Source: Acidovorax radicis (lineage in GTDB: Bacteria; Pseudomonadota; Gammaproteobacteria; Burkholderiales; Burkholderiaceae_C). Taken from it: a stretch of DNA of 64,000 nt. The notes below the pieces were generated by a model, which did not search any database, was not told where the DNA came from, and saw only the letters and a list, made by a program, of their open reading frames with translations. The stretch lies in contig NZ_CP075184.1 in assembly GCF_020510705.1 (NCBI RefSeq), forward strand, positions 4,674,501 to 4,738,500, written 5' to 3'. This document shows, piece by piece, positions 38,011 through 46,192 of this stretch; the first letter of the stretch is position 1, and every line of letters begins with the position of its first letter. The position numbers and the translations under genes were made by a program.

Positions 38011-39327
38011 TTAAGCCCTGGCTGGCATTTTCTTTGGAGGGTACTTGCTGCGCGTGGAGCGCTTGACCTCGCGAGGGAAACTTCGGCCTTGCCTGCGTGG
38101 CGGCAGCACGAAGTGCCTTGCCTCGTCCATCAGCCACTGCAGGTGCTGCGGCACCACACCAGCGCGCGCCAGGTGCACGCTGCGCAGCACCCCGACGATG
38201 GCATGGCGCGCCGTGTGAAAGCTGATGCGCACGGGCTCCACCTTGGCGTGCTGCGCCATCAGCCGCATGCACCTGCGCAGCAGTGTGTGGGCGATCAGGA
38301 CACCCCAGACCTCCTGCATGACCAGCTCGGGCTGGCGGCTGCGCAGCACGCTGTGGCTTTGCTGCAGTGACTGCTTGATCTCACGAAACCCCAGCTCGAT
38401 CTCCCAGCGCTGGCGGTACAGCTGCACCAGCTGCTGTGCATCAAACCGCTGGGCGTCCAGCATGGAAGTGATGAAGCGCCTGGGTTTGCCATCGACCAGC
38501 GTCTGCACCATACGGGCCTGCCAATGGCTGGGCAACTCGGGGCGTAGCTGTCTGGCCCTTTGCGACACAGGCATACGGATCAGCCAGTCGCTCTCACCCA
38601 GGGTTTGCTCCACTTCGTGGCGCAGGTTGTCCCTGGCGCGCATGAGCCAATGGCGCTCGCTTCCTGCACTTTGCCAGTCCAGCAAGAAGGCTGCAGAAAA
38701 GTACGCGCGGTCAAACAGCGTGATCGAGTCATCCAGCCCGCACAGTCCAGCAGCCAGCGTCAGCTCCCCTTGGTGGTAGTCGCCCAGTTGAGCATCAAGC
38801 AGTTCGTGGCTGTCGGTGTCCAGCAGGCACACCGCGCGAACCATGGGCCAGGGCTGCGGGCCGTACTGCGTGTGTCCGCTGCCCAGCACCTGGCGGTTGT
38901 CCGCGCTGTCGGGAGCCGACCAAACCACGCCATCGACGGCCAGCACGCGCAAGCTGTCGGGGTGCACCGGGTGGGCGCGTCCCCAGGCCTGGGTGAGCAG
39001 GCCAAACAAGTGTGCCAGCGGCTCGGCGCCCAGCCTCTGGCGGGCCTGCACGCTGGCACTGGGTGCGGGCAAGTCCTGTCCGTCCACGGTCAGTGCCATC
39101 TCTTGAACTACCTGCCACAGCGGCATCTGGCGCAACAGGGCCAGCCCAATCACCAGCCACACGGCATGCTCAGCGGGCAGCTTGCGACGCCGGATCGAGG
39201 CCTTGCCTGTGGCTTGCAATGCTTGCGCGATCCAGCTCGGATCGATCAAGGCGCTCAACTCAGCCATGCCGCCAGCGGGCAACTCGGCCAAGGTCTCATT
39301 GAAGATGGTTTGCAGTCGAGCAGACAA
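38011..39327 (-). CDS. IS4-family transposase
   Basis: A 438-residue DDE transposase. The catalytic Asp lie in VLAVDGVVWSAPDS and ITLFDRAYFSA, and the IS4 YREK signature is YRQRWEIELGFREIK, which holds the Glu. The N-terminal region (LIDPSWIAQALQATGKASIRRRKLPAEHAVWLVIGLALLR) is the IS4 N-terminal domain. The first possible start is TTG at 39327 with no clear ribosome binding site; Met at 39267 is an alternative. The frame is open end to end, so the element may be active. Stop lies in the left inverted repeat. Confidence 0.92.
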   Translation of the reverse strand: MSARLQTIFNETLAELPAGGMAELSALIDPSWIAQALQATGKASIRRRKLPAEHAVWLVIGLALLRQMPLWQVVQEMALTVDGQDLPAPSASVQARQRLGAEPLAHLFGLLTQAWGRAHPVHPDSLRVLAVDGVVWSAPDSADNRQVLGSGHTQYGPQPWPMVRAVCLLDTDSHELLDAQLGDYHQGELTLAAGLCGLDDSITLFDRAYFSAAFLLDWQSAGSERHWLMRARDNLRHEVEQTLGESDWLIRMPVSQRARQLRPELPSHWQARMVQTLVDGKPRRFITSMLDAQRFDAQQLVQLYRQRWEIELGFREIKQSLQQSHSVLRSRQPELVMQEVWGVLIAHTLLRRCMRLMAQHAKVEPVRISFHTARHAIVGVLRSVHLARAGVVPQHLQWLMDEARHFVLPPRRQGRSFPREVKRSTRSKYPPKKMPARA

Positions 39328-39330
39328 AAG

Positions 39331-39363
39331 AAAAAGGGATCGTGGTGAACACGTTCCCTTTTT
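39331..39363 (-). terminator. Hairpin between IS end and transposase start
   Basis: AAAAAGGGA and TCCCTTTTT arms with an inner CGTG/CACG pair. On the minus strand the hairpin is followed by CTTTTG and the transposase start, so transcripts entering from outside would be terminated or have initiation masked. This is a common insulation device of insertion sequences. Confidence 0.7.
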
Positions 39364-39423
39364 ACAGGCATTCAGCCTCGCCTGGGCTTAACTGACTGGC
39401 ATTGGCCCAAAGGGCGCATTTTG

Positions 39424-39473
39424 CTATCTAAAATATAGCTGCAAGCGCTTGATAAATAAGCGCTGGCAGCCAT
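39424..39473. repeat. Family 1 palindromic repeat
   Basis: GCTATCTAAAATATAGCTGC then arms GCTGCAAGCGCTT (39438-39450) and AAGCGCTGGCAGC (39458-39470), 12 bp after the stop of the hibernation factor gene. Confidence 0.9.
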
Positions 39474-39485
39474 TTTCGTTAAAAA

Positions 39486-39836
39486 CTACTCTTCGGCAAC
39501 CGTGCGAATCGTGTCGCGGCCATGGCGGTCTTTCAACCGGCCCAGGTCAGCGTCCAGCGCGCGGGCCAGCTTGTCTGCGGCGCCAATGAAGGCGTTGGCC
39601 ATCTTGTCGGCATCGTCGGTCACGGTGACGGGCTGGCGACCGGTCACGCGCGCCTCGATGCGGCAGCGCTTGTCCTGCGCGCCCGACTTGCCCGCATCCA
39701 GATCGGACAGAAAAACCTCCAGCCGCGTCACATGGTCCTGAAAGCGCGACAACCGGCTCTTGGACTCATCCGTGATCCATTGCGCGAGCGATTCGCCGCC
39801 GTGGATGTGGTCATCGGTGTTGACTTGTACTTGCAT
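39486..39836 (-). CDS. HPF/RaiA-family ribosome-associated factor
   Basis: A 116-residue protein of the HPF/RaiA type, which binds ribosomes in stationary phase or stress. The short beta-alpha domain is recognisable in QVQVNTDDHIHGGESLAQWITDESKSRLSRFQDHVTRLEVFLSDLDAGK and CRIEARVTGRQPVTVTDDADKMANAFIGAADKLARALDADLGRL. The start at 39836 has AAGGAG 7 bp upstream; the longer frame is unconserved. Lacks the C-terminal dimerisation domain of long HPF. Confidence 0.85.
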   Translation of the reverse strand: MQVQVNTDDHIHGGESLAQWITDESKSRLSRFQDHVTRLEVFLSDLDAGKSGAQDKRCRIEARVTGRQPVTVTDDADKMANAFIGAADKLARALDADLGRLKDRHGRDTIRTVAEE

Positions 39837-40143
39837 AGTGATGCTCCTTGAGGTGGATTCCGGGAGGACGGGGCCGCCACGCCAGCAACGGCTGACAACC
39901 GTCCCGCGAACCTCCATCGTCGCACCTTTGGAGGGGGCTTCGGTAAGAACCTGTGAGTGCGCGGGTTTTGTCGCGCCTGTGTTTGCAACGGGCTCGCAAT
40001 GGGCGTATTCGCCACGCGTGCGGCCTTGCACGGCACTTTCCTACAGACGGCGGGGCGCGCTGGTGCTACAAATTGAGGAACGCCTTCAACACCTGCATTG
40101 CAACCACCGCCCCTGAGCCCGAGTTGCCCGCAACCCTTACCCC

Positions 40144-41013
40144 ATGTCCAACGACCGCCGCCTCAAGATTGGCCTGTCCGCCTGCTTTCAGCACGCCGAC
40201 CCCGCTCGCCCCCTGTTCACGGGCAAAACGCTGCAATACGTCGAGCAATCCATCGCCCACTGGATCATGTCGGCCGGCGCCGTCGTGGTCATGGTGCCCT
40301 GCCCCACCGGGGCCACGGCGCGTGGCGACGTGACGCTGGACCACTACGCCGAATGGCTGGATGGCGTCGTCATGCATGGCGGGGCCGATGTCTGGCCCGG
40401 CAACTACGGCGAGGAGCCGCTGCGCGAAGAATGGCTGGGCGACCGCGTGCGCGACCTGTATGACCTGGCCGTAGTGAAAGCCTTTGCCCAGGTCGGCAAA
40501 CCCATCTTTGGCGTCTGCCGCGGCCTGCAGCTCATCAACGTCGCGTTTGGCGGCGCCCTCTACCAAGACCTTCAGACCCAGCACCCGGGTGCCCAGCAGC
40601 ACCGCAATGCCACAACGTACGACCAGCACTTTCACGACATCCATATCGTGCCCGGCACCCATCTGGCCCAGCTCTACCCCGACAAGCCGCGCGCGCGCGT
40701 CAACAGCATTCACCACCAGGGCATCAAACGCGTGGCGCCCGATTTTGTGGTGGAGGCGCTGAGCGAGCCCGACGGCGTGCCTGAAGCGATCCGCCTGCAG
40801 CCTGCGCCGGGCCGCAGCTACATCGCAGCCACGCAGTGGCACCCGGAGTTTCACAACGGGGCGACGAATGTGCTGGACGACACCGCCATCCTGCAGGACT
40901 TTCTGGCCGCCTGCACGCTCTCGCGCGATCGGCCACCGCCAAGCCCCCCGGCCCCCACGCTGCGCAACCGCGCATCGCGGCTGCTGCGGAGGGCGCTCAC
41001 CAAACAGGGTTGA
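40144..41013 (+). CDS. Class I glutamine amidotransferase-like hydrolase (peptidase C26)
   Basis: A 289-residue gamma-glutamyl hydrolase of the PuuD-like family. The nucleophile is in GVCRGLQLINVAFGG (Cys of VCRG), with the catalytic His/Glu in QWHPEF. VMHGGADVWPGNYGE is the family N-terminal signature. PuuD hydrolyses gamma-glutamyl-GABA in putrescine breakdown, but no other puu gene is present, so the substrate is open. The last ~35 residues are Pro/Arg-rich and unconserved. The 307 bp upstream hold no supported gene. Confidence 0.88.
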   Translation: MSNDRRLKIGLSACFQHADPARPLFTGKTLQYVEQSIAHWIMSAGAVVVMVPCPTGATARGDVTLDHYAEWLDGVVMHGGADVWPGNYGEEPLREEWLGDRVRDLYDLAVVKAFAQVGKPIFGVCRGLQLINVAFGGALYQDLQTQHPGAQQHRNATTYDQHFHDIHIVPGTHLAQLYPDKPRARVNSIHHQGIKRVAPDFVVEALSEPDGVPEAIRLQPAPGRSYIAATQWHPEFHNGATNVLDDTAILQDFLAACTLSRDRPPPSPPAPTLRNRASRLLRRALTKQG

Positions 41014-41134
41014 GCTGCCCCCACGCGTGTGCGCCCGCCATCTCAGACAAATGAGGCGCTTCGGGTTTCCGACCTTTGCTTTCACGGCTCCGTTGCGCAC
41101 CTTCGATGCATAAATTTCGGGTGTTTTTTTGACT

Positions 41135-41172
41135 CTAGCGCTTACCTATAAAGCGCCTGCAGCTATCAAATT
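41135..41172. repeat. Family 1 palindromic repeat
   Basis: CTAGCGCTTACCTATAAAGC, then GCCTGCAGCTATCAAAT. Orientation is opposite to the 39.4-kb copy. Confidence 0.85.
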
Positions 41173-41208
41173 TGCTGAATGAGCCGTGCGTCTCAGACAT
41201 CTCACCAA

Positions 41209-41283
41209 CCCGTTCGGGCTGAGCTTGTCGACGCCAGAGCGCTCGTTGGGAACTGCCCTTCGGCGGGCTCAGGGCGAACGGGG
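41209..41283. repeat. Family 3 inverted repeat pair
   Basis: Arms CCCGTTCGGGCTGAGCTTG (41209 onward) and GGCGGGCTCAGGGCGAACGG (to 41283) are near complements of each other around a ~25-bp centre. The whole resembles a REP-like hairpin. A single arm occurs at 28.5 kb. Confidence 0.7.
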
Positions 41284-41487
41284 TCGATCTGAGAGGTGTT
41301 GCGAATCAGAATCAGGCAAGAGCGGCGCCAGGGAGGGATGGCGCATCTGGAATACTCACACCCTGTGCAACCGCCTTGCGGGGGAACGAGGAGGTATGAG
41401 GAGGAAGGTTCTTTGCGACCCGCTCGAACAACCGCTTCATTCACCCCGCCGGACGACCCGCAAGAACGAAAGAAACGAGACAGCACC

Positions 41488-42057
41488 ATGAGTATCTTCG
41501 ACAGGTTTTTGGGCAGCGTGCGCAAGCCGACGGGCCGGCCCGAAGCCACCCCGACATCGCCACCAGCACCCGTGGAGCGGCGCCAGCGCAAACGCGTCAA
41601 CGCGCGCAAAGGCGTCAAGGTGCTAATCATCGACGACTCTCCGACCGTCGTGGCCGTGCTGCGCAAGGCACTGCGCTCGGCAGGCTACGACACCCGCGAG
41701 GCCCTGGACGCCGAGCAAGGCCTCGCACTGATCGAACAGGACCCGCCCGAACTGATCTTCCTCGACATCATTCTGCCCGGCATGAACGGGTTCAACGCGC
41801 TGCGCACCATCCGCAAGATGCCCGCCTGGCAACACATCCCCGTGATCATGATCAGCGGCAACGAGCACGCTACCGAGCAGTTCTATGCCAACCGCATCGG
41901 CGCGGACGACTTCATGAAAAAGCCGTTCTCGCGCCATGAGATCTTTGCCCGCATTGAGGTGTTGCTCGACGGGCAGCACACCCCCCGACGCAGGGTGGAC
42001 GCCGCGTCAACGTCCTCGCCCACTGCGGCCGCTCCAGCCACGCCCACCGCGCCCTGA
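41488..42057 (+). CDS. Single-domain response regulator (PilG/PilH-like)
   Basis: A 189-residue protein. Residues ~43-160 are a receiver domain: KVLIIDDSPTVVAVLRKAL (acidic pair), LIFLDIILPGMNGFNALR (phospho-acceptor Asp), VIMISGNE and FMKKPFSRHEI (conserved Lys). No output domain; the N-terminal ~40 residues are basic and the tail is Ala/Pro/Thr-rich. Resembles PilG/PilH regulators of twitching motility, but no pil or che genes are adjacent. The ATG is preceded by AACGAGAC. Partner kinase unknown. Confidence 0.85.
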   Translation: MSIFDRFLGSVRKPTGRPEATPTSPPAPVERRQRKRVNARKGVKVLIIDDSPTVVAVLRKALRSAGYDTREALDAEQGLALIEQDPPELIFLDIILPGMNGFNALRTIRKMPAWQHIPVIMISGNEHATEQFYANRIGADDFMKKPFSRHEIFARIEVLLDGQHTPRRRVDAASTSSPTAAAPATPTAP

Positions 42058-42130
42058 CTACGCCCCCCTGACATGCAGGCCGATCGCGCCGCTTTCTCAG
42101 CCGCGATCACATACAACGTAATCCGGGACG

Positions 42131-42724
42131 TCAAGCTGCAGGTGGTGCACAGACGCGCAGCGCCGCCGCCGTGGCCTGCAGGATCTCGTCCGAAAAGTCC
42201 GGATCGTCCACCGCGCGCGCCAGCACCATGGCGCCGACCATGCTCGCGTAGTCGGCCAGCGCGCGCTGGCGTTTGGCCGCCTTGGTACGGCCGGGCATCA
42301 GCGTAGCCAGGGCGTCCACCTGTTTTTGCACCCCATCGGTCACGGCCTGCCGCACGGCAGGGCCCTGGCGCGCGGCGTCGCTGCCCAGCGCGGCCAACAG
42401 GCAGCCGTGGCCAGGCGCGTCGCGATGTCGGGCTGACAGGTAAGCGGCTTCCACCGCACCCAGCGGGTCTTGCCCGTTGTGTGCAGCGTCGCGCGCCAGC
42501 GCAGCCCAAGCGTTGTACAGCTTGCCCAGCGCGCGTTCGGCGGCCTGCGCCATGAGGTCGTCCTTGGATGCAAAGTGGCCATAGAAGCCGCCGTGCGTCA
42601 GCCCCGCGCTCTTCATGAGGTCGGCCACGCCAATGCCATCGAAACCTTTCTCGCGGAACAGCTGCGCGGCCGTTTCCAGGATGCGCTCGCGGTTTTCTGC
42701 CATCTGTTCCTTGCTGACTTTCAT
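42131..42724 (-). CDS. TetR/AcrR-family regulator
   Basis: A 197-residue repressor. Helix-turn-helix: RERILETAAQLFREKGFDGIGVADLMKSAGLTHGGFYGHFASKDDLMAQAAERAL. The C-terminal ligand domain (GCLLAALGSDAARQGPAVRQAVTDGV) is of the TetR_C_16/AcrR-like type common next to short-chain dehydrogenases. It is divergent from the SDR-thiolase pair; two palindromic boxes in the shared intergenic region are its likely operators. Ligand unknown, perhaps a fatty-acid or ketone-like compound. Confidence 0.9.
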   Translation of the reverse strand: MKVSKEQMAENRERILETAAQLFREKGFDGIGVADLMKSAGLTHGGFYGHFASKDDLMAQAAERALGKLYNAWAALARDAAHNGQDPLGAVEAAYLSARHRDAPGHGCLLAALGSDAARQGPAVRQAVTDGVQKQVDALATLMPGRTKAAKRQRALADYASMVGAMVLARAVDDPDFSDEILQATAAALRVCAPPAA

Positions 42725-42776
42725 CGCATTCCCTTTGTTTGCTGCGCTGTCTGAAATCACCTGCTTGACATTTTAA

Positions 42777-42816
42777 ATGATGGTCGTCATATAATTCAAA
42801 CATGATGATCATCATG
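42777..42816. promoter_or_regulatory. Twin palindromic operator and promoter for the SDR-thiolase unit
   Basis: A near-perfect box ATGATGGTCGTCAT (42777-42790) and a perfect palindrome CATGATGATCATCATG (42801-42816), centres about 25 bp apart. A TTGACA at 42765 and TATAAT at 42790 (19-bp spacing) form a promoter toward the SDR gene that overlaps both boxes. Confidence 0.75.
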
Positions 42817-42859
42817 TAAAACATCTTTCGCCTTTTTCTGTTTTCTTCAGGAGCCTTTC

Positions 42860-43696
42860 ATGTCCACTGCTGCATCCCATTCATCCCGCACCTCTATGCC
42901 CTCCCTGGGCACGGCTGTTGTCACCGGCGCATCGTCCGGCATAGGGGCGGTGTATGCCGACCGCCTGGCCCGGCGCGGCTATGACCTGGTGCTGGTGGCC
43001 CGCGACACTGCGCGCCTGACGGCTCTGGCCGACCGCCTGGCCCGCGAAACCGGCGTGCGCACCGAGGTGCTGCAGGCCGACCTGACCAACCCCGCCGACC
43101 GGTTCCGCGTGGAGCAGCGCCTGCAGTCGGACGCCAGCATCACCTTGCTGCTCAACAACGCAGGCATGGCCGTGAGCGGCACGTTCCTCGACTCGGACAT
43201 CGATGCGGTGGAACGCATGATTGCGCTCAATGTGGTGGCGCCCACGCGGCTTGCAGCGGCCGTGGCCAAGGGGTTTGTGGCGCGCAAGGCGGGCACGCTG
43301 ATCAACATCGCATCGGTGCTGGCGCTGGTGCCCGAGATGTTCAGCGGTACCTACAGCGGCACCAAGGCCTATGTGCTCAACCTCTCCAAATCACTGCAGG
43401 TCGAACTGGGCCGCCACGGCGTGCGCGTGCAGGCGGTGCTGCCGGGCGCTACACGCACCGAGATCTGGGACCGCGCGGGCACGCCCATCGCCCATCTGCC
43501 GCAAGACATGCTGATGGACGTGGACACCATGGTGGACGCAGCGCTGGCGGGCCTGGACCAGGGTGAGGAGGTGACCATCCCGTCGCTAGAAGCCGTGCAC
43601 GAATGGACCGCCCTGGAAGACGCCCGCCGCGCGCTGGGCCCCTTCCTGTCGCTGCGCGACCCGGCACGCCGCTACCAGGCCGCCGCTGCCGCCTAA
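42860..43696 (+). CDS. Short-chain dehydrogenase/reductase
   Basis: A 278-residue classical SDR. The cofactor motif is VVTGASSGIGAVYADRLARRGYDLVLVAR (Arg after beta2 favours NADP), then LLLNNAGMA, NIASVLALVPEMFSGTYSGTKAY with the catalytic Ser and the Tyr-Lys pair, and LPGATRTEIWDRAG. An AGGAG site is 9 bp before the ATG. The thiolase follows 51 bp downstream. Likely reduces or oxidises a small ketone or acyl compound; the substrate is not inferable. Confidence 0.92.
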   Translation: MSTAASHSSRTSMPSLGTAVVTGASSGIGAVYADRLARRGYDLVLVARDTARLTALADRLARETGVRTEVLQADLTNPADRFRVEQRLQSDASITLLLNNAGMAVSGTFLDSDIDAVERMIALNVVAPTRLAAAVAKGFVARKAGTLINIASVLALVPEMFSGTYSGTKAYVLNLSKSLQVELGRHGVRVQAVLPGATRTEIWDRAGTPIAHLPQDMLMDVDTMVDAALAGLDQGEEVTIPSLEAVHEWTALEDARRALGPFLSLRDPARRYQAAAAA

Positions 43697-43747
43697 CCCG
43701 CAACACACTCCACCAAGCGCCACACCATCCCCCCGAAAGGCATCGCC

Positions 43748-44881
43748 ATGAAAGCCCTGATCACCGCCTATGCCCGCTCGCCCTTTCACTTTGCGCGCAA
43801 GGGCGCGCTGGCCGACATGCGCCCTGACACCCTGGCCGCGCAGGTGGTCACCGGCCTGCTGCAGCGCACCGGCATTGACCCCGCCACGCTCGAAGACGTG
43901 ATTGCCGGCTGCGCCTACCCCGAGGCGGCGCAGGGCAACAACATCGCGCGCATCGTGTCGCTGCTCGCGGGCCTGCCGCAGGAGCTGGGCGGCATGACGG
44001 TCAACCGCTTCTGCGGCTCGTCCATGTCGGCCCTCCACATCGCCGCCGCGCAGATCGAGGCGGGCCTGGGCGAGGCATACCTGTGCATCGGCGTCGAGTC
44101 GATGACCATGGTGCCGCAGGGCGGCTTCAACTTCTCGCCCCACCCCGCGCTGTACGAACACAGCGACGCCTACATCAGCATGGGCGAGACGGCCGAGAAC
44201 GTGGCGCAACGCTACGCGGTGACGCGCACCGACCAGGAGGCGCTGGCCGTGGCATCGCACCGCAAGGCGGCCGCCGCGCGCGACGCAGGTCGCCTGCAGG
44301 CGGAGATCGTGCCGATCACGCTGGCATCCGGCGACATGGTGGCGCAGGACGGCTGCATCCGCCCCGGCACCACGCCCGAAGCCCTGGCCGCGTTGCGCCC
44401 TGCGTTCAGGGACGATGGCATGGTCACCGCAGGCACCTCATCGCCATTGACCGACGGCGCCGTGGCCGTTCTGGTCACCACCGAGGCCTACGCCACGCGC
44501 CATAGCCTCGCGCCCCTGGCTCGCATCCTGGCCATGGCGACCGCAGGCGTGGACCCCGCCTACATGGGCATGGGCCCGGTGCCCGCCACACGCAAGGCAC
44601 TCGCGCGCGCAGGCATTGCGGCGCAAGACCTGGATGTGGTGGAAATCAACGAAGCGTTTGGATCACAGGCCCTGGCCTGCATCCGCGAACTGGGCCTGCG
44701 CGAGGACGCGATCAACCTTGACGGTGGCGGCCTGGCCATCGGCCATCCGCTCGGCGCCACAGGCGCGCGCATCACCGGCAAGGCGGCGGCGCTGCTGCAG
44801 CGGGAGAAGGGCCGCTATGCGCTGGCAACGCAGTGCATAGGCGGCGGGCAGGGGATTGCGACGGTGCTGGGGGCCGTGTAG
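43748..44881 (+). CDS. Acetyl-CoA C-acyltransferase (thiolase)
   Basis: A 377-residue thiolase that condenses or cleaves acyl-CoA. The nucleophile Cys89 is in VNRFCGSSMSALH, the catalytic His in GGGLAIGHPLGATGARI and the second Cys in ATQCIGGGQGIATV. NEAF (EINEAFGSQALA) is also present. It appears cotranscribed with the SDR under TetR control, suggesting a beta-oxidation-like or ketone pathway. Its 3' end faces slyD. Confidence 0.94.
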   Translation: MKALITAYARSPFHFARKGALADMRPDTLAAQVVTGLLQRTGIDPATLEDVIAGCAYPEAAQGNNIARIVSLLAGLPQELGGMTVNRFCGSSMSALHIAAAQIEAGLGEAYLCIGVESMTMVPQGGFNFSPHPALYEHSDAYISMGETAENVAQRYAVTRTDQEALAVASHRKAAAARDAGRLQAEIVPITLASGDMVAQDGCIRPGTTPEALAALRPAFRDDGMVTAGTSSPLTDGAVAVLVTTEAYATRHSLAPLARILAMATAGVDPAYMGMGPVPATRKALARAGIAAQDLDVVEINEAFGSQALACIRELGLREDAINLDGGGLAIGHPLGATGARITGKAAALLQREKGRYALATQCIGGGQGIATVLGAV

Positions 44882-44894
44882 CAATCTGCCGTGA

Positions 44895-45365
44895 TCAGTG
44901 CTGGTGTCCGTGCGCCCCGTGCACATGCCGGTGCGCAATTTCTTCTGCGCTGGCAGCGCGCACGTCGGTGACCTTGCAGCTGAACTTCAGCGCCTGCCCC
45001 GCCAGCGGGTGGTTGCCGTCCAGGTGCACTTCGGGGCCCTTGATCTTGACGACGTTGAAGACGGCGGGCTGGCCGTCGCTGCCCACGCCCTGCAGCTGGC
45101 CGCCGACCTTCACGCCCGGGGGGAACTCGGCTTTGGGGATCGTGCGCACCAGGCTTTCATCGCGCGCGCCGAAGGCGTCTTCCACGGCCAGGTCCAGCGC
45201 GGTGCTGAAGCCCACAGTCTGGCCGTCGAGAGCGGCTTCAACCTTGGGGAAGATGTTCTCATAGCCACCGTGCAGGTACGACAGGCTGCCGCCATCCAGC
45301 GGCTTGCCCTGCGGCGTGGTGACTTTGTAGGTGATGGTGACGGCGGAGTCTTTGGTGATGTTCAT
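44895..45365 (-). CDS. slyD: FKBP-type peptidyl-prolyl isomerase, SlyD-like
   Basis: A 156-residue cytosolic prolyl isomerase and metallochaperone. The FKBP part starts VTITYKVTTPQGKPLDGG and has LSYLHGGYENIFPKVEAALDG; an insert-in-flap domain follows (FGARDESLVRTIPKAEFPPG ... VVKIKGPEVHLDGNHPLAGQALKF). The His-rich C-terminus (HRHVHGAHGHQH) probably binds nickel or another metal. Start MNITKDSAVTITYKV. The 311 bp between it and the universal stress gene hold no supported gene. A decayed relative lies at 46.2-46.6 kb. Confidence 0.92.
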   Translation of the reverse strand: MNITKDSAVTITYKVTTPQGKPLDGGSLSYLHGGYENIFPKVEAALDGQTVGFSTALDLAVEDAFGARDESLVRTIPKAEFPPGVKVGGQLQGVGSDGQPAVFNVVKIKGPEVHLDGNHPLAGQALKFSCKVTDVRAASAEEIAHRHVHGAHGHQH

Positions 45366-45676
45366 GTTGGTCGTTTCGGTGGGATGGCGCGCCCGTCGCG
45401 CCATCGCAAGCCGCCATTGTCGGCGAACCCGCGTGCGGCCCCGGCGCGGCGGGCCGGCCCGCCGTGCACGGCTGCCTCCACGCCCCGCGCCTGCTCAACC
45501 ACGACCACGGCCCGCTGTCGCGGGCCTGCTGCAACCTGGTCACAAAAGATGCCCGGGGCTCGCCCTGACCCAGCAGGTCGCATAGGCCGCCTTGCACCCG
45601 GCAGTGGTGCCCGATCGGTAAAAAGGGCAAACTCTCCAGGCCCCGCCAACACATGTGGGGCCCCAAGGAGAAAGCC

Positions 45677-46141
45677 ATGTACCAACGCATCCTGGTGCCG
45701 ATCGACGGCAGTCCCACGTCCCTGCAGGGTCTGGCGGAAGCCATACGCTTGGCGGGCCTTACAGGCGGACAGCTGCGCCTGCTGCACATGGTCGATGCGC
45801 TGTCATTGACGATGGCCATGGGCGCCTATGGAGCCTTCAGCGGCGACGTCTATGACACATTGCAAAAAGATGGGAAAAGAATCCTGGACGACGGCCGCCA
45901 GCAGGCACTGGCCGCAGGAGTCGCGGCGGACATGGTGCTTGAAGAAGGCCTGAGCCACCGCCTGGCCGACCTGGTGCTGGAGCAGGTGAAAACATGGTCG
46001 GCAGACCTGGTGGTGCTGGGCACACACGGGCGGCGCGGCATAGGCCGCATGCTGCTGGGCAGCGACGCCGAGCAAGTAGTGCGCACCTGTCCAGTCCCTG
46101 TGTTGCTGGTGCGCGGCTCGGACGCCTTGCCGCCAGGCTGA
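45677..46141 (+). CDS. Universal stress protein (UspA family)
   Basis: A 154-residue single-domain Usp. YQRILVPIDGSPTSLQGLAEAIRLA begins the fold, and the ATP-binding signature is VVLGTHGRRGIGRMLLGSDAEQVVRTCPVPVLLV (G-2x-G-9x-G-S/T type). It has a strong AAGGAG site 7 bp before the ATG at 45677. Stands between slyD and a slyD pseudogene. Confidence 0.92.
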   Translation: MYQRILVPIDGSPTSLQGLAEAIRLAGLTGGQLRLLHMVDALSLTMAMGAYGAFSGDVYDTLQKDGKRILDDGRQQALAAGVAADMVLEEGLSHRLADLVLEQVKTWSADLVVLGTHGRRGIGRMLLGSDAEQVVRTCPVPVLLVRGSDALPPG

Positions 46142-46192
46142 GGCCGATCTTCCACCGCAGCGGCGCAAGGCACGCAACCGCATCATGCTGGG

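Larger units (their letters stand above)
37998..39404 (-). mobile_element. IS4-family insertion sequence (~1.4 kb)
   Basis: One transposase gene bounded by perfect 21-bp terminal inverted repeats, 37998-38018 and 39384-39404 (each reading CAATGCCAGTCAGTTAAGCC plus C inward). The 10-bp flanks (ACCCGAAGGT left, GCCCAAAGGG right) match at 7 of 10 positions, which may be a decayed target duplication or chance. The left repeat overlaps the transposase stop. Inserted between the chbG-like gene and the hibernation factor gene, apparently without breaking a gene. Confidence 0.88.
41014..41487. other. Repeat-rich intergenic region
   Basis: Holds a family 1 copy (41135-41172), an inverted pair of family 3 repeats (41209-41283) and the upstream region of the response regulator. 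No gene is supported. Confidence 0.6.

Noticed and set aside
37969..39409. TTGGCCCA on both sides of the IS4 element as a target-site duplication
   Set aside because: The left copy ends 21 bp outside the inverted repeat while the right copy overlaps it, so the geometry does not fit a duplication.
39837..40143. Frames upstream of the hibernation factor gene and of the amidotransferase gene
   Set aside because: Extensions or shadows only; nothing recognisable in this 307-bp gap.
45366..45676. A hidden gene between slyD and the universal stress gene
   Set aside because: Frames in this stretch are Pro/Arg/Ala-rich with no motif or start signal.
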